Shown one piece after another: positions 1-13,888 of a stretch of 64,000 nucleotides of DNA. A model generated the notes under the pieces. That model had not been told where the DNA came from and did no database searches. It was given only the letters and a program-made list of their open reading frames with translations. The position numbers and the translations under genes are program-made. The DNA comes from Macrobrachium rosenbergii. Lineage: Eukaryota > Arthropoda > Malacostraca > Decapoda > Palaemonidae. Position 1 is the first letter of the stretch; every line of letters starts with the position of its first letter. The DNA lies in assembly GCF_040412425.1 (NCBI RefSeq), contig NC_089749.1:31123313-31187312 (forward strand). The letters are read 5' to 3'.

Positions 1-1513
1 CCGTGGTCTTTAATCGGCCGTGTATAAATAGTATCCAGTTGATTTCCATATTCTGGTCAAGAATGTAAAACCTTCTCTCATATATCAAAGTCTTCATAGC
101 AACTGTTCTTCCCTTCGCCGGGTTTATAATATACCTCGAAATGAGAGACAAGGCTTTTGCTCTCATTGTAAGTCTTCAGTGGTAGCTTAAGGACATTTTT
201 TTTATTTTGTCTTTTGAAAACTTTAACTTGATTTTTTTCTTACATTTTCATCTTTCTGTATTTACTGCATTGATAACTTGGTATTACTCTTTATTTTCTG
301 TGGTTTGTATTTTGAAATTTTGTGTATATTCAAATTCCTTGCTGTCTGATCAATGATGGAGTGTATGATATATGCATTTATAGTAGACAAATGGGGCAGC
401 CCCGTAAATTCAGGTTCCTTTAATAATCATGTATTTTTGTATTTCCTGTTATTTCAATCCCATTTTTGTTCTTCATGTGACAGTTTTTTTTTTTACCTCA
501 GCAACTGCTACACTGAAAGTATGAAATTCTAGCAGTATTTCACCTCATTGCTATCCTAATATGTATATTTGCAGTTTTGTCACACCGAAAGTGGATTCTG
601 TCCTGTATATTTTAACTGCCTATTGTTTCTCAAGAGGCAGATCAATATTTTTTCATACTTACGAGTACTTCCTGCTGTTCCCACGTTAGCGCAAAGGCAT
701 ATTACTTTTACGTCACTTTCCTTGGTGGCACACGATAGAATTTCGTCCTTTTTTATATATTTTCTGGCTATTTTTTTATAAACGTTGCATCCGAAGTAGC
801 GTATGTATTTTTTGAACTAAGTTAGGTACAGTTCTTTTCCTTTAATTCCAAAATTGAACCAACACTCGAAAGATACGGACTGTTATCAGAATCGTGCGCT
901 TGAAGAGGGAAAAAATATTCGGGTATCAAAAATGCTTCTGTTTCGTTCCATACGCTCTTTTGCAATTCAGGTAAGTGCTTGTCATAATAAACTCAGATCT
1001 TTTATCTTTTTTTTTATTTTTCTTTCTCTTTAAGTAAACCCGTAAGACGACAAATAGCTTCACTTTCCAGGTACTGTTCTTTATTACTGGCACAAGTTTT
1101 CTTGTTCAGAAAACTTTTGACCTCTTCATTCTTTTGAGATCTAGTTTCGCGTATAAGGCATTCTTGATTTCCTAGTGGGGTTATATTACAGTGTTTTGTG
1201 CTAAATAACGATCACATCTTCATTTCCTACATATTTTTTTGTCAAGTCATCTATCCAATAAGTATCGTTGCATAACTTTTTTTTTATGTACCGAATGTTT
1301 CAACAGCTATCTTGCTTGTATTTCTCCTTCGTCAAATGTTTACTCACCAATTTCCTTCACCGAACATTCCACCCAAATTTTACTGTCTAAAAACGATGCA
1401 GTTTCAATGAGTGAAGAGAAATTGGGATTGAAATGAAATTGATTTCTTTTGATTTTTCGAGGGATAAAATAAAATTTAGGAGTTCTAGAAGATTTCAGTA
1501 TATAGTGATCTTG

Positions 1514-1515
<2 letters not shown>
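1..1515. other. AT-rich unique DNA, no gene seen
   Basis: Long T-runs and frequent stops in all frames. The open frames here are short (up to about 70 codons), with no recognisable domain, no credible splice context and no GC rise. I see no repeat family in it. Confidence 0.5.
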
Positions 1516-1570
<55 letters not shown>

Positions 1571-1571
1571 C

Positions 1572-1616
<45 letters not shown>

Positions 1617-1848
1617 TATGTGTATATATTTTGTGTATGTATAGGTATAGTGTATGTGTATATGTATGTATATATATATATGATATATGTATATTATATA
1701 TATATACATATACATATATACACACACATATATATACATGTACACATGTATATATAATGTATAAATATATATACATGTATATATATATATATATAATATA
1801 TATATATGTGTATATATATATATGTATATATACGATATATATTTTAGT
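1516..1848. repeat. TA-rich compound microsatellite
   Basis: Two nearly pure (TA)n runs (about 1518-1565 and 1575-1608) followed by a mixed TA/TG/TATG tract. It directly abuts the 3' tail side of a minus-strand SINE fragment at 1850, so it probably grew from that SINE tail. Tyr/Ile-rich open frames through it are artefacts. Confidence 0.95.
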
Positions 1849-1849
1849 G

Positions 1850-1930
1850 AGATGAACACACTAGTCATACGTAACAAGCCCACTGGGGCCACTGACTTGA
1901 AATTCAGGCTTCCAAAGAATATGGTGTTCA
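1850..1930 (-). repeat. Family A tRNA-derived SINE, 5'-truncated tail
   Basis: On the minus strand this matches the 3' part of the full copies at 15081, 27346 and 57086: the CTTTGGAAGC segment, then AATTTCAAGTCAGTGG, then GGGCTTGTT and the TTCATCT end. The tRNA-like head is missing. The element ends against the TA array, which occupies its tail position. Some divergence from the other copies is visible. Confidence 0.75.
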
Positions 1931-2084
1931 TATAAAAGAAGTAACAGAAGGTAATAGGATGTGCAGAAAGAAGAGATCAGTTATTAGAAAAGGAAAAATA
2001 AATTGAGAAATAGATCAATGAATAGGTTAAACCGTAAGGAAATTATAAAATACAAAGATAACTGCTTTAGGGTCGTAATGCATT

Positions 2085-2715
2085 GCATCTTCAGTTGAAC
2101 TTTTTAGGTTCCAGTTGCACAATATCATCTCAGGGAGATTATTCCACAGTCCAACGGTGTGGGAAATAAAGGACCTCCTGAAATGTGAAGTTCGACAGCG
2201 TGGCACATTTACTGCATATTAGTGGTGCTGTTCAACAAATCTGGTTGCTCTCTCTCGGCAGGAAAAGACGATCAGAGATCAGTTGTGAATGTGAAAGATC
2301 TGTATCGAAATACAACTTTTGGAAAAATGACAAACAAGAGACCATCCATCGATGGTCCAAGTCATGACTGCTAGTGTTAGAAAACAGAAGCCTACCACCA
2401 CAAACCACTCTATCTAAAAGAGATAAATCTCTGGCAGAGGCATATATCCACACCGGAGAACAGTATTCTAGTAAAGGAGGGACAAATGACCTAAAACAGA
2501 TTGCATTGATTTTATCAATGCTATAAATATATGAGGCCTTGTGTACAGTGCCTAACTTCCATGCGGCATTTCATGACACCTCGTTCAAGTTCTGCTTGAG
2601 AGGTAACAGTTTCCTGAAAGCAGGCGTATCCGCAGCAATGGCACTGCAGTATAACTAAGATTTGACGTATTTCACCGTAGACTGGACTCTCTACGTAGAG
2701 TATCACCTTCGTCAT
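2085..2715 (-). pseudogene. LINE-type reverse transcriptase C-terminal remnant
   Basis: Minus-strand translation gives, in shifted frames, blocks typical of the C-terminal end of non-LTR retrotransposon polymerases. There is a LSLLDRVV block, then DHRWMVSCLSFFQKLYF (both in the open segment 2232-2453), then FISHTVGLWNNLPE (about 2125-2175), which is the common 'F..HT..LWN.LP' signature. Frame changes between blocks and stops in the 2715-2453 part show it is dead. The catalytic palm motifs and the endonuclease are absent, so it is 5'-truncated, as usual for LINEs. Family assignment is from motif memory; the clade is not determined. Confidence 0.7.
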
Positions 2716-4157
2716 TGACGCTGAGGCTTAATAACGTTCGAGAAATCAAGAGGACGAAAAAGCGTCAGTGTAGTTAGCCATTGTAAATGAAGGATTTTGT
2801 ACTCATATGGATTAGGATGCCCTCTGGAACTCGAAGAGGAATCACGTCGCCGCCGACAGCAACCTAGACGCAGAAAACTATTTAGCAGTTAATTTCCAAC
2901 TCTTAAGTGACATCGCTGATGCGTCTTGTAAAAAGAAGGGCGGGCGGAAGTTGAAGAGCGAAGAGGCTCCTTTCTTTACCTTGCCGTCGCTAGAGGTATT
3001 TTCATTATCGTTGATATGAATCGTTAATTATTTGCACCTAGCAGAGCTTGTTATATTTCATTCGGGGTATTAATTTCTTATTTATTTTCTGATTTATTGC
3101 TGGCGAGGAAATTGTCACTAAGGAGCGACAAGCAAAAACAGGGCCCCTGGGCGCTTCCTTTAATATATCAATCGCGCCCTGATGTTAGTCATGTTATATT
3201 ATTATTTGTACGGTCTTCTAATTCTTTATTGAATTAATATCGCAGGAAAGGGAATACCGACTTATTTTACATTGTCACATTTCTGTGAAATCAGTTCATT
3301 GGGAATAGCCAGTGAATTCATTTACGCAGAGGCATTAATTATTTAACGGGGTTAATTTTTTATAGGAACATTGCTGCAACTTAATTCCTATATGCTATGA
3401 TCAGTTGAGCATAATTGCAATGCATTGTTTTATTCTTTATTTTGTTATTAGTGCTATTTTCATACTGATGACTCACTTTTTGTATGTTTGGCTTTCATGG
3501 TGTTTCACAGCAGCAGAGACCGTTAGAATAATGAGGATTTTTTATTATTTCATTCATTAAGAAAGTGTTTATTTTGCAACTTGTATGTGATTAACATTCC
3601 TATGAAATGCTGTTAAGTAAAGAACTGTCAGGGACACTCGCTTGATAGATTTCCTTCAAACTGAGGTAAGGGAAATATGTAATTGGGAAATTATCCCTTG
3701 ATATCTTTATTCGCGGTCTTATGATCCGTTATGTTTTGCACTTGGAAAGAAGAAGTTCACATTATCGTGTAGATCAGTAATTACGTTTCATTATGCTCCT
3801 GCAGTCAAATTATTATTGCATTTGCTCACGTAATTATTAATTTTGATTAATTTTGATTTTGGACATTGTTTTCTGTGCTCTGTTTTGTCTTGCAACAACT
3901 GTGCTGCCACATTGTCTCCTTGAGTGTTATGTGTTTAGACAAATTCAGTTATTAATGAGAGTATTAGAGTCACTCATAGTAAAAAAATAAAAGAAAATAA
4001 CACTAGAAAGGTGGTTGTTGTATACACTTGAAATTTTTATGGCCATTAGGGAAATGAAACAAAGGAGCGCAAACAAGATCTTTTGCCTTTACTTTAGAGT
4101 ATTCTCAAGCAAACTTGTTTGCCCTACTGTAGCACAATGTTGTTTCACTTTCATCAT

Positions 4158-4159
<2 letters not shown>
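2716..4159. other. AT-rich unique DNA, no gene seen
   Basis: Moderately AT-rich and not low-complexity, with few microsatellite runs. About 2820-3450 has many TAAT/ATTA cores and mixed composition, which would suit a regulatory or conserved non-coding element, but sequence alone does not show that. No coding frame of note. Confidence 0.4.
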
Positions 4160-4236
<77 letters not shown>

Positions 4237-4270
4237 GTATATGCATATATATATATGTATATATATAGAT
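4160..4270. repeat. (TA)n microsatellite
   Basis: Pure TA run of about 70 bases, degrading into TATG/TATGCA variants at its right end. Confidence 0.95.
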
Positions 4271-4984
4271 ATATTCTCATGGTATTGTCTTTAAAATGTA
4301 TATCTTTCCATGATTTTTATATATTTACTGTTCTAGTTATTATGTGTTCTGTGTAATAATAATAATTGTTGAAATATCGTATGTAGTGTAATGTCAGATC
4401 TCACAAGAATTAATGATTTAAGTACTCAACAGTGTAATTTAGAATTAATACGTTTTTAATAATATATAGTATGTGATCGCATATTTTGTCTCCCAACCAC
4501 GTGTGTTCTGCGAATGCTTTGTTTTGCTCCGATTGTCATCGCAAAAGATAACGTGTTGACAGGTCAGCGTAACAGTAGGCTGCTCAGTTCTGAAAACCAA
4601 CTTTGATTCTTCATCTTGTTTTAAAAACATGCCATTTATGATTAGCCAGCTGCAGTCTGTTTTGATCGTATTAGGATTCGTTAAAACTTTGTCCCATACG
4701 ATTTTCTGGCAAAGGCGTGTACCTTTTTAAGAAATACGAACGAGTTATTGGACTAAAGCACATGTTAATTGCGTCATGTTTAAGATTGCATTGCTCTGAT
4801 CACGTATTGTTCTAACTTAGTCTGATTTTTCACGTGATTAATAAGCTTTTTAGGGGATCACTGTTACCTTCAGAGTACTCAGTCGTAATTTTATTGTTAT
4901 GACAGTTCAAGTATCTGACTGAAGTGAGGTAAATTTTCGAATTCTGTGATTAGTTGTGTAATAACCAGGTACCTGGAACGCTTC

Positions 4985-4987
<3 letters not shown>
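4271..4987. other. AT-rich unique DNA, no gene seen
   Basis: No domain-bearing frame, no repeat shared with the rest of the window. Confidence 0.4.

Positions 4988-5076
<89 letters not shown>
4988..5076. repeat. (TA)n microsatellite
   Basis: About 89 bases of uninterrupted TA, abutting a retroelement-like terminal sequence that starts at 5077. Confidence 0.97.
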
Positions 5077-5080
<4 letters not shown>

Positions 5081-5600
5081 CTACGGAGTAACGAGGAAAG
5101 CACAGTACATTTCATAATTTATTTCGCCGACGTTTCACAACACTTCTCGGTGGCATTTTCAAGGCCATTTTCCTCGTAACAACTCATAAAGTATTTTGAA
5201 AAAGAAGTAAAATTATTATATTGACATCCCTGGTTAAAGAAATAAAATTTAATGTTAGATATAATAAAAATAGTTAAAATAGTAAAAATCACAATAAAAT
5301 GTAAAAAAAGTAAAATTATTATATTGAAATCTCTGGTTCAGGGGATAAAATTTAAAGGATAAACAAAATAGTGAAACAGAGTAATAGAAAAAACAGCAAA
5401 AACCATCATCAATTAATAAAGCTGAAAGAAGTAACACATGAAGACACGTTACGAAATCAAACACCCACTGAGCGGTTTGCTTGAAAGAGTGCAACGAAAC
5501 AGAAAAACCGTTAGTGGTGACCAAGAAAAGAAAGACAGATTTCAAGGGCCATTACTGGTTAGTAAGAAAAACGAAAGGAGACCGGGATTTTGTGTTGTTC
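5077..5600 (-). mobile_element. Retroelement-like 3' region, Penelope-type candidate
   Basis: Read on the minus strand, the end of this block carries GTTGTGAAACGTCGGCG after a small GCCAC...GTG hairpin, then a short A/T-rich end and the TA array. A GAAACGTC(GG) cassette of this kind near the end of an element is known from Penelope-like and other metazoan retroelements. No protein domain remains. An internal direct repeat is visible: a block starting AGTAAAATTATTATATTGA at 5206 recurs at 5309 (103 bases apart), each followed by a diverged CTGGTT...AAAATTTAA. Assignment is tentative. Confidence 0.35.
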
Positions 5601-8600
5601 TTATTGCACTAAGAAAATATCCACCAAGGCATCGTAGTGTGTGGTTAATCAATTATTTTATTTGCCTGATCCTACATATTATTCATGGAATCTATGTCCC
5701 TTTTCGTCTTAGTCTTACAATTACACGTCATTACCATGTATTTCCTAATTATCCATACTATACTACAACCGGCTCCGGTGTCAAACATTAATTTATATCT
5801 TCACAATATTAGTTTACCATCTTACCAAGTAGACACCAATATTTCCCTTTTGTCTCTGGGAATGAGAATTTGCATTCCTCTTTATAATTATGTATGCTTC
5901 GACACTTACCCACAGTGCAAAATGCTCAGACTAAGAAAGTTGATATATTTAGTTATTTTTGAGGTGAAGTAAAAAGGTGATTATAAAAAATCATTCTTAA
6001 TTTCATAGATCAACAATAAATGAAGGAGAAGAGAAATGGTCTCTGTGAACACTGCTCTGAAATGCAATAAATGAAAAATGAAAAATTAAATTCTTATTTG
6101 CCTTTAACAATCGAAATTCTGAATAGACTCTATCCAGAATACTATGCTCAGTGAAATAGTTACTGAACAAAATTCTTTAAATAAGTAATGAAAATCAGCA
6201 CTTCTTTAGGTGAAGTCTTAATCCTTTTCAATTTGTTGGCTGACTGACCGTATTTTGATATAACAGCACTGATTGTATTGTTATTAGAGTTTGTAACTCT
6301 CCTCTACGCGTGTTGTCAGACCAGATAACCTACAGTCAGTCAGTGCGTCAGAAATCTTTTGTACAATCTTTAGCTCTTCCAAGGCTCTAATTTCTCAGTT
6401 CAGGAATTTTTTTAACATAGTTATCATACCACGATATCGACTTCTCTTCACATTTCTTTGTTGTTTTTCTTCGTAGCACTAAAAGGAGTTTAAGATATTG
6501 TTGTACAAAACACTTAAATAACTTAAACTGTTTGATTTGTTTACGATAGCGGTCAACACAATTTATGCGCATGAACACACTTACAATATAACCGATATGT
6601 AGCTATATCTGTGAATAAAATGTACGATCAAGAATAACTGTTCTTATAGAGGCATACCATTGATTATCTGTAAGCAAAAACGAGTTGATCGTAAGCCAAA
6701 TTCTTCAATAATGGAGGAGCATCGAGTTTAAAATGGTTTAGGTTTACTCTTCCAGGTAATGGAGAGATTAGTCAGCATCTTCATTTATCATAGCGAGTTA
6801 TTGTCAAAGAAGTTAATGTATATTACCGTACTGGTACAACAATCAACAGTCGCTCGTTCGATGATGTACAGTAGATGACGTTGCAGTTTTGCTAGTGATG
6901 AGATTTGACTCATGGTGGTGTTAATTACTAATTAGAACACTATTCCAAATGCCTATTAACTGACCTGTAACCATTCTGACTTATCAGCGAAGTTGTGATT
7001 GTTTCGCCTTGGGAAGTATTGATACGACGACACGAGCTGTAAATGTGGTGGTGGAGGAGGCGCCTGGAGAGAGAAGGTCAGGCGTTTCAAAGAGCACCTT
7101 TGCAGTGGCCTCCTTGCCTTGGAGCAGTTAGAGAGGCGTGTAAGATGTCTGTCAGGCACTTCCTTGAGTGCTTCTGTGACTGGAACAGGACCTCAGTTGT
7201 GATGTCTTGATAGCCTTCACGGAGGAATATAGGTCTGCATCACTACAGAGAGTATTAATTTAACTAGAGTTACCTCCTTGTTATGTACAGACGATCTGTC
7301 TCACATGATCTTTTTTAAGTTCGATTGACGACGACCTTAGGGTCAGTTTTTCACCAATGGGAATGATGATAAGTCGGAAGGTGGGGGATTGGTCATTTCA
7401 GATCCGGTCTTTCAGCTGCTGCTGCTGCCGATTAATAGTGGAGGGCACCTTGTCTTGGGCCCCTTTGCTATCAGCGTGGAAAGTCTTGTTTTGGCTTCAC
7501 TTAACACTCCTTGGTAGTGCGATTACCTTGGCGTCTCTGCACTACCCATGGATTTCCTACTTGGCAGCATCCTGCTGGGGGAAAATGACGGTAAGGGATT
7601 AGGAAGTAAGTCATTTAGAAGTGAGTAACGTAAGTATTAGGAGATTAAACACAACCTTTTTCTAGAATATTCTTTTCAGTTATACGCCATATCTCCTCAT
7701 AGAACTTTACAGCGGTACCGTCAGGGGTTTTATCACTTTTCACCGTCTATAAATGTTGTATACTTTAGCGTTTGTCCATTTTTGCTCTTCTGCAAGACAC
7801 CTGGGTATGCAACTAAGAATTTTTTGTTCACTCACAAATTCCTTAACTGCTTCTGATGACATTAGGTCTTTAAAGTAACTTTTCACGTGCATCATTACAG
7901 CACCTATTGACTTGCCCTCTTTTTGTTTCACGTGAAACCTGTTCGCCTTTAGTCAGCTTTTTCATTCTGCTGAGTATATCGTAAGCATACTATACTTCTT
8001 ACTTTTTATTTATTTTTAGTTTCTTATACGTAATCTGCCAGGTTTTTTCTAACGTTATTTCAACATCTTCCACCCACTTACTAATATAATAAGAACTTGT
8101 TATGCATAACTAACCAAGACTTTTTAAAATGTAATATTTTATGGCAAATCTTTTTGCACAGAAAATCACCCTACCAAAATAAAAAAAAAATTATAAAAAT
8201 CATAAGGCCTTTATGATATCTTTATGATCTCACCTTCATATTGCTAGTTCGCATAATTAAAATTTTCAGTCATAATGACCTTGTCAACACCAACGTCTTT
8301 TTCTTCGCTAGTCCCCAAATAATTAAAAGTGTCGGTCGTTAGTAAACCATCCTTTTTTTAAATAAAAGTGTCTTGCTAAGGAATGCATTACAACATACTG
8401 ATAAATAGCCGGTTCAGTCCATGATGTTATTTGCCGGAAAAAAGGAGTTATCAGTTTTGTTTTGTGAGCTGAATGATTTTAGGTGCTCTTGTTTTTCAGG
8501 CAACCCAGCCCATTTATATTAATTGTTTCAATTTTCATTGAATGTATTGATTTATAATGGGTAAGATTTACAAGATATCCAGTTCACCTGGAGCTTCAGT

Positions 8601-11386
8601 GCTACCAAACTGACAATTGCATCAGTACCAAAATATCCGATTGGTAGCCATGTAGTTTTGCATAAGCACTTCTGATTATGTAGTTGCAGAAGAGTTAAAT
8701 TCTGTTGACAACTACGTGAATCAACAGCTTTTTCGTTTCCCATTTGGATTTCCTGGCATGGATCATTACTAACATTTACTGCGTTTAGAGCGCTTAGTAT
8801 TTCCGAAATATCATGACGTTCAACATCAAATCTTATAAAGCCATGTCATTTTGACCTTCATCACTTGGGTATGTTCTGTTTCCAAGTGTCATTACTTCCA
8901 CCATTACATCGTACACTCTATTTAAATTTCCGAGTCTGTAAGTCCCGTTACATCCATATCCATACACTGGACATTACTGTAATTTCAAGCGAGTTTGTTC
9001 CTCATCCAGATGTACTTGAGCTTCTGTTACCTCGTAGCTGGATTTCATTTTTCTTGATTTCTGTTTCATTATCAGCATCCCAGTCAGCTATAGTGTATAT
9101 CCAGCTTTTCCAGTTTTTTTTGTTCGCTGTTGATCTTTAAATTGTTTACCGAAACGAATGAGGTATTTCGAATGGAATTTATCGATGTATCGAAGTGACC
9201 AGCCCCTTTCGTCATATTCGCATACTAATGAAACAGAATTCTTGTGACTTCAGTCCGAACAGAGATTTGCCTTTATTAATGGCAAAGATACAGCAGACCT
9301 GTGTATTTCTGGTGAAACACCAGCACTGCAAACTTGATCATTCAAGGAGACACAGAATGCGTGGACACTTAATTAAACCAAAAGCAACATTTCTAAAAAG
9401 CAGGTGACGCCGTATAGTAGGCTACTTCAAGGATGAATAACAACAGAGCAGTACAGCTTAGATCAAAGATTTCACTTAGTTTCTCCTAATTCAGTTACAA
9501 GCATTTTTTCCATTGGTTTAGGAAACGGGCTATGTAGTTATCATCTCTACCTGGTTTTCTGATAGTTTTGCTGTTATTTGGAGGAGCAGAATGTCCCCCG
9601 CAGCCCTTCGTAATACTTGGCGTTTTAAGTAAATTCATTCTTAAATCTGCGGGGAAACTTTTGTTGTCCATGTCAAAATTACCATTAAAAACCAAAAGTA
9701 ACGTAGTAAAATAATAATCGTATGTCTCATAACTTATAGTAAAATGTCCATGAATTAACAGACTGATACATAAAATTCACCTTTATTTTCCACATAAGAA
9801 AAGCTCTGTTTAATCATGCATTGATAAAATGGATGACTGAAAAAAGATGGGTGGTTTCGGAGGAGATAAATGTTAGAAATACAACCATTAAATGCGCCAG
9901 CTTCCGCCACGTGCGCATGAAATATCACCACGATGATTCATTCGAGGCAAATTGCTTTTGGCATGAGGTGCGAGGCTGGTAGCTCCGTCGGCTGTGGACT
10001 TTGGGAACAGACGCGAGAAATGATTCAGCGAACCTGGCTTTATGTCTTAATTTAGCTGTGTGGTGGCGAATGGCAATGAGAATTGACAGCTGTGAAGAGT
10101 GAAGGGGCTTTATGACGGTTTGCTCTCGGGATCATCTTTTTTTCTTCTTTTTTTTTTGCGGTTGTTAAAAGTGAATTGTCTCGAGTATTTTCGAAATCAT
10201 TTTAGGCGTAGATGTTATTTGTCAGCAAAACTGTGCCGTTCAGAATTATACAAGTTGTGGAAAAATCTTTTAAACAAAAGTAAGATCTTTCCTTTTATAT
10301 AAATAAGAATGTCCGAATGTCCTTACAAATATAGTGTTTATGTGTTTATATTAATTCGATGGATAAGAAGCTTGTAAATGTCATCAGACTCATCGCTTAA
10401 GTGTCCTCTCAATAATTTTAAGAAGCTCGACAAAGGCCCGTTGTTTAGGAAAAGCCGCTTTTACAGTAAAAGATCAGTTTACCAGAAAAGAAGCACTTTG
10501 TACGAATAAATTCAGTCGACATACTCACAATGTTGATTATCAAGACCTGCAGAATTAATCTTTGTAAAAATGCATGTATTTATATTTTAAGTTTTCCTAA
10601 GGACTTTATTGGTTATTTTGATTTTTCTATTTTGAGTTAGCATTCAGTAGTATGTCATTCATTTTTCCTTTATCTGAATTTCGTAGAGTAAATTTCGCCT
10701 GCTTCACCAAGCAGTACTTAAATTCCGATGAAATGCGTTATCGCGCTACGAAATCCTCATGTATTGTGAACACTGCGAACTCAAAGTCTGCCCGGTGATA
10801 TACACACTTGTAGAAATAAAATTCTTGAAGTAAATAACACTAAGAATACGACTCAGCCCGTTGTATTTATATAAAATGGAGTATGTGGTGTCTGCTTGAA
10901 TAAGTGATTACTGTTGAGGAATTAAACTAGATAACTGTAAATTCCATGTAATTTTCTCTGAAGGCACAGGTGTTGCAGCCTACGCTGATCGAGGGAGTTT
11001 TGTAAATTGACAGCTGTAGTTCAGCCAATGTATCTGCAGGTCGTCTCTATACTTTTTAGAACTTGACGCGGTGCACGACATTTCATATCTCATAATAAAA
11101 TCTCGAGGAGGCTGACAAGTTTTGTGGTTAAATTGTGTAAAAGTCAAAAAAATGTTTCCTACAAGATGTAATTGTAATGTAACGTCTTAATTCGTATTTG
11201 ACTAACAAATCCTTTATTCCACGAGTGCTTGTGCGATTTAATGGCAGCTAAAGATGAATAATCTTTCATTATTTTTAAGCCAGTGAAGCTCCATCTGTAT
11301 TTTGATGCTTGTTTTAAAATACTTAACTTATTTTTGCATTTAGACGTGATTTAAAACATGCACCTGCTTAAGTGTGGATTAATGTG
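5601..11386. other. Unique AT-rich DNA without recognisable genes
   Basis: Nearly 6 kb with almost no microsatellites. Open frames are short (up to about 95 codons) with no familiar motif on either strand; the minus frame 7740-7931 and the plus frames at 7357 and 9195 were read and not recognised. A GC-richer patch at 7035-7190 has no splice-framed ORF I trust. It may hold regulatory elements. Confidence 0.4.
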
Positions 11387-11640
11387 TCTCCAGTGGCTGA
11401 GTGGATAGCACGATGCGCTGGGAACTTAAGCTGCAGTTTAATGTCTTCCCTGGGACGGGATAAAGCTACGAGCACTTCCTGTAGGATGATGTTAGGAAGG
11501 GGGCGTGCTTGAGGCCTGTCAGTCCTCATCCCTCTTACGAGAGGTCATTCTGAAGGGTATTTGTTCCTTTTCCAAGTCACCATTCGGATGCGGAGGCGGC
11601 TGTTAGTTGAACAAAAAAGACACTAACATTCATCGTCTCT
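11387..11640 (+). repeat. tRNA-derived SINE-like element, single copy here
   Basis: Starts with GTGGCTGAGTGGATAGCA, a good internal A box of the tRNA-Ser/Leu type. About 45 bases later comes a decayed B-box region (GTTTAATGTCTTCCC followed by TGGGACGGGA). The ~170-base remainder is unrelated to families A, B or C and ends near an A-run. No target-site duplication was resolved. The cloverleaf is not intact, so this is not a tRNA gene. Confidence 0.45.
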
Positions 11641-11968
11641 TATCTTCAGACGTGCAACTTCATATTTATTATACATAAAATTTATCGTTTGGTTTTATTT
11701 ATTTTGTGTATTTATTTGTCTACTTGTTAGGCGATTAGTTGATGAATAGGAGAACTGACAAATAAAAAAAAACAGTAGATTCTGAAATGTCACCTGTACT
11801 GATAGCAAGCATCGCTAGGTGTTATGAAAAATCAGGAGATCCGAAAATATGTGCATTCGACATTGCAGGCAGTACTTAACAATGTGTTCGTTTACTGTTA
11901 TTATTAAATTACCATTATTGTTATTATCATTGTCACAAACATTTTACTGACGTGCTTCTCACAATGGT

Positions 11969-11969
<1 letters not shown>
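11641..11969. other. AT-rich spacer, nothing recognised
   Basis: AT-rich with an A-run and short ATT/GTTATT stretches; no gene or shared repeat. Confidence 0.4.
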
Positions 11970-12065
<96 letters not shown>

Positions 12066-12098
12066 ATCGTATATATATGTATATATACATTTTTTATA

Positions 12099-12161
<63 letters not shown>

Positions 12162-12190
12162 TTTTATATATATATGTGTGTATATAAATA
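11970..12190. repeat. TA microsatellite, two blocks
   Basis: Two long TA runs (about 11975-12053 and 12101-12155) separated by a short TATATG/TTTTTA interruption. Confidence 0.95.
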
Positions 12191-12272
12191 TTTGAGAGAG
12201 TAGCCTACCTAAGGAAAACAATTCTGAAAAGTTCAGTACGCGCGCTTTCACGTCTATTTACGCATGTGGCAC

Positions 12273-12273
12273 A

Positions 12274-12364
<91 letters not shown>
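12273..12364. repeat. (TA)n microsatellite with TG end
   Basis: About 90 bases of TA followed by a short TGTGTG tract. Confidence 0.95.
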
Positions 12365-12368
<4 letters not shown>

Positions 12369-12500
12369 TGTGTGTATGTGTGTGTGTTCGTACACTGTGG
12401 AGCTTTTAATGATTGCAAGAAGCGCGTCAGAGTAATTTTTGCGTTTAAGAAATTGCATGTAAAATCGGTCAACCATATTTTAGGACCGCCTGACATCACA

Positions 12501-12562
<62 letters not shown>
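12501..12562. repeat. (ATT)n microsatellite
   Basis: About 20 perfect ATT triplets. Poly-Tyr/Ile/Leu frames across it are artefacts. Confidence 0.97.
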
Positions 12563-12565
<3 letters not shown>

Positions 12566-12875
12566 TTCATCGAGTGTACAGTATTATCATTAAAACGCAC
12601 TTGAAGCCTTACCGTTATTAATCACAGTTGTCATAATTGTTGTTGTCATTTTGAATTTGCATAAAATGTCTTCCTCATCATAACTGTTATTACATCTAAT
12701 TTACGCAATTTCTGTTTCATTATGTTAAATATCTTAAACATCATTATCGCCATTTCTGCTGCGAAATGTATTACTGTAAAGACGAAAATCCCTCTGAATC
12801 CTTATTCTGCAAAGTTTCCGGCAAAAATGTCCAGTTGTGCTTGATAGACTATGTAGGCGATGTCTCTCCTTTGTA

Positions 12876-13375
<500 letters not shown>

Positions 13376-13712
13376 AATTTTCCTCTAATAAGATGTAACT
13401 AAATAGAAGCAACGCCACCCTATTACTGCTGTATTCTTGCTCCTGATTTTGAATCGCGGATGAAGCCATTTTCAGAAACTTTAACAACACCAACGACTCT
13501 GAGTATGGACACACAAATCTCATCAACATTCCGTCGACACTCAACCCCCTCTACACATTGAAATGCATACACACACGCACGCGCATAAACACATTAGGCC
13601 TTTTACTTGTATCCTATTTTAAATATTTATATATATCTGCACTGTCGGCATTAAAAAATAAAACCCTGAAGATTATGTTTTCTACGAGAGAAGTGACTGC
13701 GATTCGTGCTGC
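13376..13712. other. Short unique spacer
   Basis: Contains a small CA/CGCG tract near 13570. No gene recognised. Confidence 0.4.
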
Positions 13713-13743
13713 TTATTATTATTATTATTATTATTAAAATTTA

Positions 13744-13806
<63 letters not shown>
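13713..13806. repeat. (TTA)n microsatellite
   Basis: Two TTA blocks with one short interruption (AAAATTTA near 13736). Confidence 0.97.
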
Positions 13807-13807
<1 letters not shown>

Positions 13808-13888
13808 TTATTTTTTTGTTTTAGAATCTGTGTTTGGGGGTATTGGAAGAGGCTATAAGACGATATCTACATTCTAGTCATTTTGAAA

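Noticed and set aside
1433..1931. Open frames of 77-140 codons rich in Tyr/Ile through the TA array, with similar ones at every TA tract
   Set aside because: They are translations of (TA)n and TATG repeats, open on both strands at once, with no real protein sequence.
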